NCBI GenBank assembly: GCA_002394685.1
Contig: DGUP01000059.1
Span: 44,968 to 108,967, forward strand
Length of the DNA: 64,000 bases
Origin: Treponema sp. UBA4307
Lineage (GTDB): Bacteria > Spirochaetota > Spirochaetia > Treponematales > Treponemataceae
Direction of reading: 5' to 3'
A program made the position numbers and the translations under genes. Shown here in pieces: positions 29,486-37,868 of this stretch; position 1 is the stretch's first letter, and every line of letters begins with the position of its first letter. The notes under the pieces were generated by a model that did no database searches, was not told the DNA's origin, and was given only the letters and a program-made list of their open reading frames with translations.

Positions 29486-30084
29486 TAATCCTCCATATTT
29501 AATGATAGTTTTAAATCAATTAACCTTTCATATTCAGAGAGCATATTTGACCAGACGTATTTCTTGAGCAGCCCCAGAAAATACTTTGCCTTTACAAGAT
29601 CTCCCTCATATAGAGCAGTTAGTGATTTAAGAAGAAGAACCTTACCATTTTGATTGTTAACGTTTCCGAATTTTTCAAGTGTTTCATTAGCTTTCTCTGT
29701 ATTCCCGTTTTTCAAATAAAGCTCTGTTAAAGCAATTAATTCTTCAACAGTACTTATTTCAATACATAGAATTTCAGACTTATCCACACTTTTGTTTTTA
29801 ATTTCGATTGTTTCATACCCCTCTTTTTCTCCAGTAAAAGATACGTTATTTGAATTAACATTGTGTAAAATAAATACACCCTGTTTATTTGTAATTGTGT
29901 TGAATTTTTCATCAACCATGATTACATATCCACTTACAGGAGAAGAATTAGAATCTGTAACAATTCCATAAACATCTCTCTCATTAATTTCGCCAGGCAG
30001 ACTTGCACAGCATAAAAAGGTGGAACATAACATCAATCCGGTAATTCCGCACAAAGAATGTTTAAACATACACCTAGAATTCAT
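29485..30084 (-). CDS. lipoprotein with carboxypeptidase-regulatory-like and TPR-like parts
   Basis: 199 residues from ATG 30084 (GAGG eight bases upstream), giving a Cys-rich lipoprotein signal (STFLCCAS). Residues about 30-100 resemble a CarboxypepD_reg-like beta-sandwich (VYGIVTDSNSSPVSGYVIM, TNKQGVFILHNV). Residues about 110-195 are helical with two TPR-like repeats (ELYLKNGNTEKANETLEKF and DLVKAKYFLGLLKKY). It overlaps the 3' end of the GspL/M-like gene by 11 bases and the C11 gene start by one base. Possibly a pilotin-like or assembly factor of the secretion system, by position and lipidation only. Confidence 0.75.
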   Translation of the reverse strand: MNSRCMFKHSLCGITGLMLCSTFLCCASLPGEINERDVYGIVTDSNSSPVSGYVIMVDEKFNTITNKQGVFILHNVNSNNVSFTGEKEGYETIEIKNKSVDKSEILCIEISTVEELIALTELYLKNGNTEKANETLEKFGNVNNQNGKVLLLKSLTALYEGDLVKAKYFLGLLKKYVWSNMLSEYERLIDLKLSLNMED

Positions 30085-31276
30085 TTTTAAATCCTCGTAT
30101 TTTACCCTCACTGTTTTTGTAATAAAAAATACTCCCGCCGTTTGAGAAAGAAATTTTTCCTAAAAATGTTTGATTTTCTTCAGCGATTTCAGGAAAAAAA
30201 TCTTTCTCATAATTACTACCCATTGTTTCTTCCGGGTTCACTGGTTCATAAGAGACATTTTCTTTATCTGATTCATAAATATTCTCATTATTATTTTCTT
30301 CATAATCAAAGAGAAGCTTTTTATAAAGGCACAGTTTTGACAAAATATTTTCATTATCACTATCAGAAAATAATTTAATATTAACAATAATTTTATTTTT
30401 TACAGGATTAATGAAAATGCTTTCAACATTCATTTTTTCTTTTGTCAGAAAATTATTAGCGGCAAGGAAACATTCTTCAAAATTGTTTTTGCTGATTTCA
30501 AAACTAATCTGCATTGATGAAAAGTTTTCCTGTCGGACAACACACCCATTAGCCAGCAGAAGATTTCTGAAAGAAAAAAACAATTCCTTCTTACACACAT
30601 TCCCATAGGTTTTAATTTTCTTTCGCTTTACTTCCAGATTAAACGAAGGTTTTTCTTCAACATAACTTACTGGGGAAAAATAATACGCCGCATTTATTTC
30701 ATCAGAACTTTCTTCCATAAGATATTCAGGAAAAATAGAACATATATTCATGGAAATAGAGTTTCCGTCGAAACTAAGGCTTGTAATTCTTCCATTATGT
30801 TTATCAATTAAATTCAAATATTTTAGTAAAACCAGATTCATTTTCAGTTTATCTTCTTCAAAATCTTTTTCTTCATTACACTGGTTTATATTTTCTTCAA
30901 TCACATTTACTTTTTTATCCAAAGTAAAATGAAAAAAAACAAAAAATATAACTGGAACAAAAAGAGACAGCAGTAAATATTTTCTATACCCCTTTTTTCC
31001 AAAAAAACGTCTTCGTCCGTTACCTTCAAGACACAGACCTTTTTCAACTTTTATACCGGAACTTTCAAGGAAAAGGCGGTTTACAACAAAGACTTTCGCA
31101 AATATTCCCTCTTTATTAAGTCCAGGTTTATAATCAAAACTAGTCATATCATCAAAGGCAGGATGTATTTTTTCCAGTTCATGACAAATATAAGGCCGGA
31201 AGTTTTTTCCAATTTTGGAAAAAGGAACTTTAACCAGATATTCTTCAAAATATTTTTTCTTCAGAAGATAAGACAT
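30074..31276 (-). CDS. GspL/GspM- or PilN-like inner-membrane protein of the secretion operon
   Basis: 400 residues. A cytoplasmic part of about 105 residues, one membrane helix (about 107-124, LLLSLFVPVIFFVFFHF), a Glu/Asn/Lys coiled coil, then two ferredoxin-like periplasmic parts (about 160-300) with an acidic, Asn-rich linker, and a C-terminal segment FLGKISFSNGGSIFYY that resembles the short homology regions of GspC/PilP. This arrangement matches the assembly platform of type II secretion and type IV pili (GspL, GspM, PilN, PilO), perhaps as a fusion. Similarity is by architecture; I see no family signature strong enough to name it. The charge-rich composition is unlike the surrounding Gsp genes. 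Confidence 0.6.
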   Translation of the reverse strand: MSYLLKKKYFEEYLVKVPFSKIGKNFRPYICHELEKIHPAFDDMTSFDYKPGLNKEGIFAKVFVVNRLFLESSGIKVEKGLCLEGNGRRRFFGKKGYRKYLLLSLFVPVIFFVFFHFTLDKKVNVIEENINQCNEEKDFEEDKLKMNLVLLKYLNLIDKHNGRITSLSFDGNSISMNICSIFPEYLMEESSDEINAAYYFSPVSYVEEKPSFNLEVKRKKIKTYGNVCKKELFFSFRNLLLANGCVVRQENFSSMQISFEISKNNFEECFLAANNFLTKEKMNVESIFINPVKNKIIVNIKLFSDSDNENILSKLCLYKKLLFDYEENNNENIYESDKENVSYEPVNPEETMGSNYEKDFFPEIAEENQTFLGKISFSNGGSIFYYKNSEGKIRGFKNEF

Positions 31277-31287
31277 TTATTTTCCTC

Positions 31288-31635
31288 TTATTTTTTAAAA
31301 TTTACAGCCAGCATCTTTCCATCTGCACTCCATCGCTGACAATAACCATCGCTGGTAATTTCCAGACTCAGCTCTTCCAGATTAAACATGGATAAACAAA
31401 GTTTTTTCCATTCAACACTTTTCACATACCAGCCGTCACAGTTTTTTTCATCAACTTCATTCAGTCTTTGACACATTGATATAAAGCCCTGACAAATAAA
31501 TTTATCCCTGGACAGGGAACTTCTTATTTCCATGCTTTGTTTTTTTAATTTATAGTTCGAGTTGATCAAAGTTGTTCCAGCAACTGTAATTGCGGCCGAA
31601 CATGTAAAACAGATTATCAATTGAAACAGCTTCAT
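31288..31635 (-). CDS. small membrane protein, possible degenerate minor pseudopilin
   Basis: 115 residues; GGAGAAAAA lies before the ATG. An N-terminal hydrophobic stretch (about 4-24) is followed by a polar helix (LINSNYKLKKQSMEIRSS) and a small Cys-containing globular part ending at VNFKK. The size, helix position and place just after the pseudopilin gene match minor pseudopilins (GspI/GspJ), but there is no prepilin-peptidase site and the Gly and +5 Glu are missing. It may insert as a bitopic protein rather than be processed. Gene order: 15 bases after the 47-codon ORF and 11 bases before the GspL/M-like gene. Confidence 0.6.
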   Translation of the reverse strand: MKLFQLIICFTCSAAITVAGTTLINSNYKLKKQSMEIRSSLSRDKFICQGFISMCQRLNEVDEKNCDGWYVKSVEWKKLCLSMFNLEELSLEITSDGYCQRWSADGKMLAVNFKK

Positions 31636-31650
31636 TTTTTCTCCACATAA

Positions 31651-31794
31651 TCATTCAGAGACCGAATATTTTTCGTAGAAAAGCGCACACTCCTTTTCCA
31701 GCAAAAGATATTCAGTTCTTGCACCAGATGTTTTTGCAACCAGAAGGCAGGCAATAAGCAGCAAAGAGGCAAGAGTACAAATATAATGCTTCAC
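31651..31794 (-). CDS. 47-residue single-helix membrane protein, GTG start
   Basis: Short frame starting with GTG at 31794, one base after the gspG stop; GGGA lies five bases upstream, within the gspG end. It encodes a hydrophobic helix (about 5-20, CTLASLLLIACLLVA) and a polar Glu/Lys-rich tail ending YSVSE. Position between gspG and the 115-residue protein fills the gap with no spare sequence, and the helix-plus-polar-tail layout resembles a truncated pseudopilin. It is short and its start is not ATG, so the call rests on context. Confidence 0.5.
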   Translation of the reverse strand: MKHYICTLASLLLIACLLVAKTSGARTEYLLLEKECALFYEKYSVSE

Positions 31795-31795
31795 T

Positions 31796-32308
31796 TTAGT
31801 CCCAGGAATTTATATCCATATTCCTACCGTTTCCTCCCGGCACCCCATCTCCTCCATAAGAAATTAATACGAAGGGAAGTCCCTGGGGCGCCTCCTCAGG
31901 CATGATAGAACTTTCTCTTTGAAGATAAACATATTCGTTTCCCCAAGGATCTCTTTGAACCTGCCGGTCCAGATAAGGGCCATTCCAGTTTTCAGAAACA
32001 GGAACAAGAACAGGTTTTGACCACAAAGCCTCCAGCCCCTGAGCTGCAGTTGGGAAACTTCCGCAGTCAACATAATAAGATTGAAGGGCCGATTTAAATG
32101 AAGCAATTTCTTCTTTTGCTTCAGTTCTTCTTGCCTGATCAACAATCTGAATTGTTGAAACTCCAGCCCCCGCAGTCAGCAATGCCATGATTGCTAAAAC
32201 AGCAAGCGTTTCCACAAAAGTAAAACCTGAATCTTTTTCATCTTTTACTTTTTCATGAACATTTTTCCATTCAAGACTTTTCTTTTTTACAAATTGAATC
32301 AATTTCAT
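31796..32308 (-). CDS. gspG: GspG-type major pseudopilin
   Basis: 170 residues. An unusually long charged leader (28 residues, Lys-rich) ends at the prepilin site G/FTFVETLAVLAIMALL, with the +5 Glu present. The globular part has the GspG hallmarks: YYVDCGSFPTAAQGLEAL, PYLDRQVQRDPWGNEYVY and the C-terminal SYGGDGVPGG(N) calcium-site region. It would be processed by a prepilin peptidase, which is not in this window, and polymerise into the pseudopilus. 14 bases after gspF. A canonical leader is 6-10 residues, so leader length is odd; a shorter in-frame start is not available with a good ribosome site. Confidence 0.93.
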   Translation of the reverse strand: MKLIQFVKKKSLEWKNVHEKVKDEKDSGFTFVETLAVLAIMALLTAGAGVSTIQIVDQARRTEAKEEIASFKSALQSYYVDCGSFPTAAQGLEALWSKPVLVPVSENWNGPYLDRQVQRDPWGNEYVYLQRESSIMPEEAPQGLPFVLISYGGDGVPGGNGRNMDINSWD

Positions 32309-32322
32309 TTGTACCTCCTTTT

Positions 32323-33267
32323 TTATATTTTTAAATTGAACATCACAGGACCTAAAACTTTCATCAGCAGAATAATCAAGTAAATGGCAAGAACTGCCAT
32401 CAAGACAGGCTCAAGAAGATTTTCAAAGAGTTTGTCCCTTTTCTTTTTTCTTCTTTCCCAAAGATTTGTATATTGAATAAAAGCCTTACTCATTGAACCA
32501 GAAACTTCTGCCATTTCCACAAAAGCAGATAAGTCACTACCAAATCTTTCCAGCACTTTTGCAAGAGGAAGCCCCTTCTCCATCTCAACCATAGAAACAA
32601 TCACTTTTCTTTTTATTCCTTCATTTTTATCTACAAGAGGAAGAGCCAGCTTAAAACTGTTGAACAAATCAAGACCGCTTGAAGTCATAAAGGAAACCAC
32701 ATTAAAAAAATCCATTTGTAGATTTTTATCATTATTCCTTTTGTAAAGAAGAAAAAATCCTAAAATACATGTAAGTAAAAAAAGATTTGCCTGAATAATC
32801 CCTTCACAGGCATTTTTTCTAAATATTGATTTATCAAAAGTTCCACTTATATCCACAACAAGCTTGTCTCCGAAAAAATAAAGAAGCACGCTTCCCCCAA
32901 TTGCAAAAACAAGGACAATCAAAGGATAAATTGATGTCATAAAAAGTTTTTCTCTTTTTTCTTTCGCTTCACTTTCCCTTTTAAGAAGGAAATCAAAAGT
33001 TTTATCCAGTTGACCGCTTTCCTGACTGGCCTTTACAAAAGAAACATATTGATAAGAAAACTGAATTACCGAACAATTTTTCAAAGCCAGAGAAAAGTCA
33101 TAGCCCATTTCCAGCATAGAATGAATTTCAAGAGCAGCTTTTTTTACCTCTGTAGAAGCTCCCTTCATCTGAGAAATTATTTTTAATGCAGTAGAAATAC
33201 TTACACCAGATTCAAGAAATTCACTCATCAATCTGGTAAACAGAACAATATTTTTCTTTTCACTCAT
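32323..33267 (-). CDS. gspF: GspF-type inner-membrane platform protein
   Basis: 314 residues, shorter than the usual ~400 because the N-terminal part is trimmed. Two T2SSF domains: the first (about 5-100, SEFLESGVSISTALKII) and the second (about 195-275, FMTSSGLDLFNSFKLAL and MEKGLPLAKVLERF). Three membrane helices at about 108-130, 152-172 and 285-310 (AIYLIILLMKVLGPVMF). Forms the platform that the GspE ATPase acts on. The start overlaps the end of gspE by eight bases. Confidence 0.9.
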   Translation of the reverse strand: MSEKKNIVLFTRLMSEFLESGVSISTALKIISQMKGASTEVKKAALEIHSMLEMGYDFSLALKNCSVIQFSYQYVSFVKASQESGQLDKTFDFLLKRESEAKEKREKLFMTSIYPLIVLVFAIGGSVLLYFFGDKLVVDISGTFDKSIFRKNACEGIIQANLFLLTCILGFFLLYKRNNDKNLQMDFFNVVSFMTSSGLDLFNSFKLALPLVDKNEGIKRKVIVSMVEMEKGLPLAKVLERFGSDLSAFVEMAEVSGSMSKAFIQYTNLWERRKKKRDKLFENLLEPVLMAVLAIYLIILLMKVLGPVMFNLKI

Positions 33268-34477
33268 TGGAGATTTTCACCCTTGATTTTTTTTCAAACA
33301 ATCCCTGTGGAATGTAACGCATATCCGCTTCTAGAATTCCATCATTTAAATGCTGAACAATTACCCCCCTGAGCACTTCATGTACAACCTGAGCTTTTTC
33401 TCCCAAATCACACAGTCTGATTACAGCCTGAGAAATTGAAGCAGTATGTAAAGTTGCAAAAACCAGATGTCCTGTTAAAGCAGCCTGAACTGCAATCCGG
33501 GCACTTTCCCCGTCACGGATTTCTCCAATAAAAATTACATCCGGGTCCTGTCTGAAAGTACGTTTTAAAGATTCAAGAAAATCCATATCACAGCCGGAAT
33601 TAATTTGAACCTGTGTCACACCTTCAAGAACATATTCCGGGGGATCTTCCAGAGAAATTATTTTTTTTGCATTTCCGCTGCTCTTTTTTATTTCTTCCAG
33701 CATTGAACATGCCGTTGTAGATTTACCAGAACCCGTAGGCCCGCAGATTAAAACAAGCCCGTCTTTTAAGGAGCAGAGTTTATAAAGTAAATCCATCTGT
33801 TTTTTATTAAATCCAAGAGTCTTTAAATTCAGGGCAATTCTTTCAGTATCAAGCAGCCTTAACACAACAGATTCACCAAAACTTTCATTATTTTTTTGAA
33901 TGGCAGGAAGACAGGAAACCCTGATAAAAATATTTTTTCCATCATCATCAGTAAAAACAAACTGCCCATCCTGACCTCTTCTTTTTTCAACTACATTCAT
34001 TTTTGAAAGAAGTTTTATTCTTTGAACAAGAGAAAATTCACTGGCAGAATCAATAGAAATTTCATTGGACAGTTTTCCCTTTACTCTAAAGCGAATGCGA
34101 TTATCTTCAATATGAATATCTGTTGCATCAAAAGTTCTTGCATGACTTATAATGCTTTTCAAAAGAGCCTTTGCTGCATTTTCATCATATTTTTCATTTT
34201 CTTTTACAGAGAGATTTTTCAATCCACGATTTTTTTCTGCAAAGAGAGATGCAATTGTTTTAGTAAAATCTTCTTTTGCAATTGTCCTGAAAACAGTTTT
34301 TTTACCGCAAAGATTTTCTACAGACCTGTTCAGTCTCTGTTTTAAGGAAATATTCCTTTCATCTACAATTCCAAATTTTACAGTTTCATCATCTTCTTCC
34401 AATAAAGCCACCTGATTGTGCAGGCAGAAAACCGGTGACAGATAATAATTTTTTTCCATATATTTTTTTTCTTCCAT
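33260..34477 (-). CDS. gspE: GspE-type secretion ATPase, lacking the zinc-binding module
   Basis: 405 residues. An abbreviated N-terminal domain, then the T2SSE ATPase: ATDIHIED, the VEKRRGQDGQF segment, Walker A CGPTGSGKST, Asp box SLEDPPEYVLEGVTQVQIN broken at the acidic pair, Walker B PDVIFIGEIRDGESA and the His box ALTGHLVFATLHTAS. The usual four-cysteine zinc domain after the His box is absent and the C-terminus is short; family members are ~500-570 residues. A second ATG six codons in is an alternative start. Begins two bases after gspD. Drives pseudopilus growth in the cytoplasm. Confidence 0.92.
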   Translation of the reverse strand: MEEKKYMEKNYYLSPVFCLHNQVALLEEDDETVKFGIVDERNISLKQRLNRSVENLCGKKTVFRTIAKEDFTKTIASLFAEKNRGLKNLSVKENEKYDENAAKALLKSIISHARTFDATDIHIEDNRIRFRVKGKLSNEISIDSASEFSLVQRIKLLSKMNVVEKRRGQDGQFVFTDDDGKNIFIRVSCLPAIQKNNESFGESVVLRLLDTERIALNLKTLGFNKKQMDLLYKLCSLKDGLVLICGPTGSGKSTTACSMLEEIKKSSGNAKKIISLEDPPEYVLEGVTQVQINSGCDMDFLESLKRTFRQDPDVIFIGEIRDGESARIAVQAALTGHLVFATLHTASISQAVIRLCDLGEKAQVVHEVLRGVIVQHLNDGILEADMRYIPQGLFEKKSRVKISNE

Positions 34478-34479
34478 AA

Positions 34480-36474
34480 TTACATACCCTTTTTTAACTC
34501 TAGTTTTTCTTCATGTTCCTTAAGAATTCTTTCACAAAAATCTTCATCAGATTCCACGGTGTCGGGTTCCTGATCCTTAAGCCAGTGAGGTACCAGGTAA
34601 ATTATTAATTCTGTCTTTACATTTGTTTTTTTCCGGGACTTAAACAAATAGCCCAGCAGGGGAATTTTTCTAAGACCAGGAACGCCGCTTTCTTCCAGAG
34701 AAACTTCATCCTGAAGAAGTCCTGACAAAACAATTACTTCTCCACTTTTCCCCCGCACCTCAGTCGTAATGATTTTTTCACTTGTAGGAGGAGGGTTTCC
34801 TGTAGAAGCAGAATTATCCACACCCTGTCTGGAAACCGATGCAGAAATTGAACTTGTAATCATACCGTCACCGCTTACCCAGCCTTTCACTTCAATTTCA
34901 AGACCAGACGAAATTTCTCTCGTAACTCCGGAGTAAATCGGCTCACCAGTTTCAGGATTCAAATTGTTATCTCTATAGCGGTATGTATTTGTATTCTGAA
35001 ACTTAATTACACCGCCGCTCACACCAGAAAGACTTGTATCCGCGAATACCTGGGCCCGGTTTTCATTGATCGCAGTCTGAAGGGAAGCAGCAAACCTGTA
35101 TCCAAAAGTCGTTAAAACATCAAGCTTAAGACTTAAGACAGAACCTAAAGCTGCAGCCGCCTGACTTCCATCAGAATTACCGGTCAAAGAAGCACTTACA
35201 GTTGATTCCCAGTTTTCTTCATTACTGTACTGATACTGCAGTACAAGCAGATCGTAGCTTATGCGTTTAACAGGTAAATCTATATTCAGGATTGAAGTTT
35301 CCAGATAATCATATTCCTCCCGTGAACCTGTAAAAAACAAAGTATTATCGCTGCTGGTCTGCTTGAACTGACTTGCACTGATTCCAGGAGGCAGATGGGT
35401 CAGAAACTGATTACTGTTAATGTATTTAAGTGTTACAAGTTGATATTCTTTTGGAACGTCGATTCTGTTTATGAAATCAGAAATTTCTTCATCCCGCTTT
35501 GAATCAGTCAGACACATAAAACTCATACCATCAGGGAGTTTTACTATATTCATTTTTCCATAAACATTTTCCAGAATATTTATCACTTCATCATTGTGAA
35601 GATTTTTCAGTGAATAAATTTTCCAGGACTTCCCCTTTTCTCCGGTCTGTGCAGTTAACGAATAGATATAAATAATTCCATCGCTTTCAAAATATTTCAG
35701 ACCGGCCCCTTCACATATTAACCCCAGCGCCTGTTCAAAATTCTTATTCTGAAATTTAATCCGTTTAATTTTAACAGCCGAATCAAAAGCAAAAAGATAT
35801 TCTTTCTTAGTAAGACGGAATAATTCTTCCAGCAGACCACTCACCAGAGAATCACTTCCATTTACAGAAATTAAATCTCCTTCAACTTTCACTTCATTTT
35901 TTAAATCTGCTTTTACATCCCGGAAATTATTATTTTGATTAGCCTTACAAATCCTATAAATATTGTCTTCAACTTCCAGAGTGTAATTTTTTCCCAGTTG
36001 TCTTACAAAAGCCTGTATGAAAATTTCAGCCTTATCCCCGGAAACTCTAAGACTCATTTCACTTTCAGGCAGAGATTCCCAGAAAACATCAATGGCAAAA
36101 CGTTCCGAAATTTTTTCAATCAATCTGCTGGCATTTACATCCAGGGCAGTAAGTTGAATGAGATTATCTGCTCTTTCAACAAAATTAACTCTGCTTACAA
36201 TCCAGTTATTATCTTTTTTTTCAACAAAAAGTCTTTCCGCTTTTAAGAAAGAATCAAATGCACTTTCAAAATCCTGACCTGCACATCTGAAAGTTACATT
36301 TCCGGAAACAGTATCATCCACGCTGATGTTTTTTCCTGAAAAAAGACTTAAGGCGTAGAGAACTTCCCGAATATCTTTATTTACAAATTCAAAACCTTCA
36401 AGACTCTGCCCTTCCGCAAAAACAGTAATCAGAAAAAAAATCAATACAAAACATTTTCGAAACAAACCTTTCAT
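34480..36474 (-). CDS. gspD: GspD-type outer-membrane secretin
   Basis: 664 residues with a signal peptide (FVLIFFLITVFAEGQ) and a strong GGAGG ribosome site. Begins with N-domains (STN-like: FEFVNKDIREVLYALSLFSGKNISVDDTV; others around 115-370 including the YQLVTLKYINSNQFL segment, given here only in outline) and ends with the secretin barrel domain: VFADTSLSGVSGGVIKF, the gate-region AGEPIYSG, SSGLEIEVKGWV, EVIVLSGLLQDEVS, GVPGLRKIPLLGYLF, then ELIIYLVPHWL. Multimerises into the outer-membrane channel of type II secretion. First gene of the operon; independent of hisC, which has its own terminator. A weak promoter candidate (TTGCCT, 18 bases, TATAAA) lies at 36557-36586. Confidence 0.93.
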   Translation of the reverse strand: MKGLFRKCFVLIFFLITVFAEGQSLEGFEFVNKDIREVLYALSLFSGKNISVDDTVSGNVTFRCAGQDFESAFDSFLKAERLFVEKKDNNWIVSRVNFVERADNLIQLTALDVNASRLIEKISERFAIDVFWESLPESEMSLRVSGDKAEIFIQAFVRQLGKNYTLEVEDNIYRICKANQNNNFRDVKADLKNEVKVEGDLISVNGSDSLVSGLLEELFRLTKKEYLFAFDSAVKIKRIKFQNKNFEQALGLICEGAGLKYFESDGIIYIYSLTAQTGEKGKSWKIYSLKNLHNDEVINILENVYGKMNIVKLPDGMSFMCLTDSKRDEEISDFINRIDVPKEYQLVTLKYINSNQFLTHLPPGISASQFKQTSSDNTLFFTGSREEYDYLETSILNIDLPVKRISYDLLVLQYQYSNEENWESTVSASLTGNSDGSQAAAALGSVLSLKLDVLTTFGYRFAASLQTAINENRAQVFADTSLSGVSGGVIKFQNTNTYRYRDNNLNPETGEPIYSGVTREISSGLEIEVKGWVSGDGMITSSISASVSRQGVDNSASTGNPPPTSEKIITTEVRGKSGEVIVLSGLLQDEVSLEESGVPGLRKIPLLGYLFKSRKKTNVKTELIIYLVPHWLKDQEPDTVESDEDFCERILKEHEEKLELKKGM

Positions 36475-36584
36475 TTTTTCCTCCAGGGTTTACACATATA
36501 TATTCATAAACAAAGTGAAAAAAACTGCAGTGATTTGAAAATTTTTTTTGATTTTTTTTATAATTTTTTGAAAGAGAAAGAGGC

Positions 36585-36617
36585 AAAAAAAATCCCCTCA
36601 CTTCAAAAAGTAAGGGG
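36585..36617 (-). terminator. intrinsic terminator of hisC
   Basis: On the minus strand CCCCTTACTT (36608-36617) pairs with AAGTGAGGGG (36594-36603), one mismatch, then a run of eight T from 36592 down to 36585. It starts 12 bases after the hisC stop and separates hisC from the secretion operon. Confidence 0.88.
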
Positions 36618-36628
36618 TTAAAGTAAAA

Positions 36629-37777
36629 TCAGATATTTTTAAGTGCCGCTTTTAAGGCATTATTCTGTTTTTTCGTACCGATTGTAATCCGCACAAAATC
36701 TTCAATTCCAGGAGTATTAAAATGACGGATTAATATTCCGGATTTTTTTACTTCCTCATAAATCCTGTGGCCGGCAATACCTTCTTTCTTTGCGAAAATA
36801 AAGTTGGTGCTGCTGTCTATTACAAACCATCCTCTCTGACGAAGAAAATCTGTTAAAGACTGCCTTTCTTCTACCACAAGCCTGGACTTTTCTGCATAAT
36901 AATATACAGCCTTGCAGGAAGCAATTCCCGCCTGCTGAGTAAGAAAATCCACAGGGAAATGATTAAAACTATTTTTTACAGTGAAGATTGCCTTTATTAA
37001 TTCAGGAGAAGCAACAACATATCCCAGTCTCTGTCCTGCAAATGAAAGAGATTTGGAAAAAGTTCTTACAATAACCAGATTAGGAAAATCTTTCAGAAGA
37101 GGAATTGCACTTTGTCCACCAAAATCACAATAAGCTTCATCAACAATAAAGACTTTGTTTTTTGGAGCCCTGGAAAGCATATCCTTAAGTTCTACTCTTG
37201 AAAGAGAAATTCCTGTAGGAGCATTTGGATTGGCAAAAATTGTTGCGCTGTCACTTGTGTTAGCCTGCTCAAGCATTTTCTCTTTGTCCAGAGACCAGTC
37301 AGCCTTAAGAGGAATTCTGTTCATTGGTATATTGTAATAACCACAGTATACGGGATAAAAACTGTAGGTGTGTTCAGGAAAAACAAGAGGCCGGTCATTG
37401 TCAAAGAAAGTATAAAAGACGATACTTAAAACTTCATCAGAACCATTTCCACAGAAAATATTCTCTGCAGTTAATTCAAAAGGCAAGGTATCTTCAGGGG
37501 ATGGGGAACATTTTTTTCCAGTAACCTGACTTCTGCAGAAAACACCGCCGGTCTGATTTAACATACGGGCGATTGCGCTTCTTAATTCACAGGAATCAGG
37601 ATCCGGGTAAAGGCCCAGTCTTTTTCTCTGACATCTGCAGGCCTTAGCCACTGCTGCAGAAACACTTCTGTGAGGTGGATAAGGATTTTCATTTGCATTT
37701 AATTTAATGTAAACTCTGTCTTTCGGTTGTTCACCAGGAACATAGGGATGTAGTTGTTCTAAACGTTTTGCCAGCAT
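36629..37777 (-). CDS. hisC: histidinol-phosphate aminotransferase
   Basis: 382 residues, class I/II aminotransferase fold using pyridoxal phosphate. Motifs: KLNANENPYPPH near the N-terminus, CGNGSDEVLSIVFYTF (cofactor phosphate), FANPNAPTG, FIVDEAYCDFGG, and the cofactor lysine in RTFSKSLSFAGQRLGY; the C-terminal part has IRHFNTPGIEDFVRITIG. It converts imidazole-acetol phosphate to histidinol phosphate in histidine synthesis; related enzymes act on other aromatic substrates. An insertion of about 20 residues around 78-98 (GGVFCRSQVTGKKCSP) is unusual. A -10-like TATAAT lies at 37806-37811. No other his gene is nearby. Confidence 0.88.
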   Translation of the reverse strand: MLAKRLEQLHPYVPGEQPKDRVYIKLNANENPYPPHRSVSAAVAKACRCQRKRLGLYPDPDSCELRSAIARMLNQTGGVFCRSQVTGKKCSPSPEDTLPFELTAENIFCGNGSDEVLSIVFYTFFDNDRPLVFPEHTYSFYPVYCGYYNIPMNRIPLKADWSLDKEKMLEQANTSDSATIFANPNAPTGISLSRVELKDMLSRAPKNKVFIVDEAYCDFGGQSAIPLLKDFPNLVIVRTFSKSLSFAGQRLGYVVASPELIKAIFTVKNSFNHFPVDFLTQQAGIASCKAVYYYAEKSRLVVEERQSLTDFLRQRGWFVIDSSTNFIFAKKEGIAGHRIYEEVKKSGILIRHFNTPGIEDFVRITIGTKKQNNALKAALKNI

Positions 37778-37868
37778 GGAAGGCCCCTTTTATATGGTTT
37801 TCGCCATTATAACTCAAAGCCTTTTTTTTTGGAATAAGAAAAAATCAAATCTGGAAAACTATAAATTA

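Noticed and set aside
33260..36474. type IV pilus rather than type II secretion locus
   Set aside because: GspG-like pseudopilin with SYGGDG end and the secretin with T2SS-like C-terminal motifs fit secretion better; no PilT, PilC-PilM order or major pilin is present. Not fully excluded.
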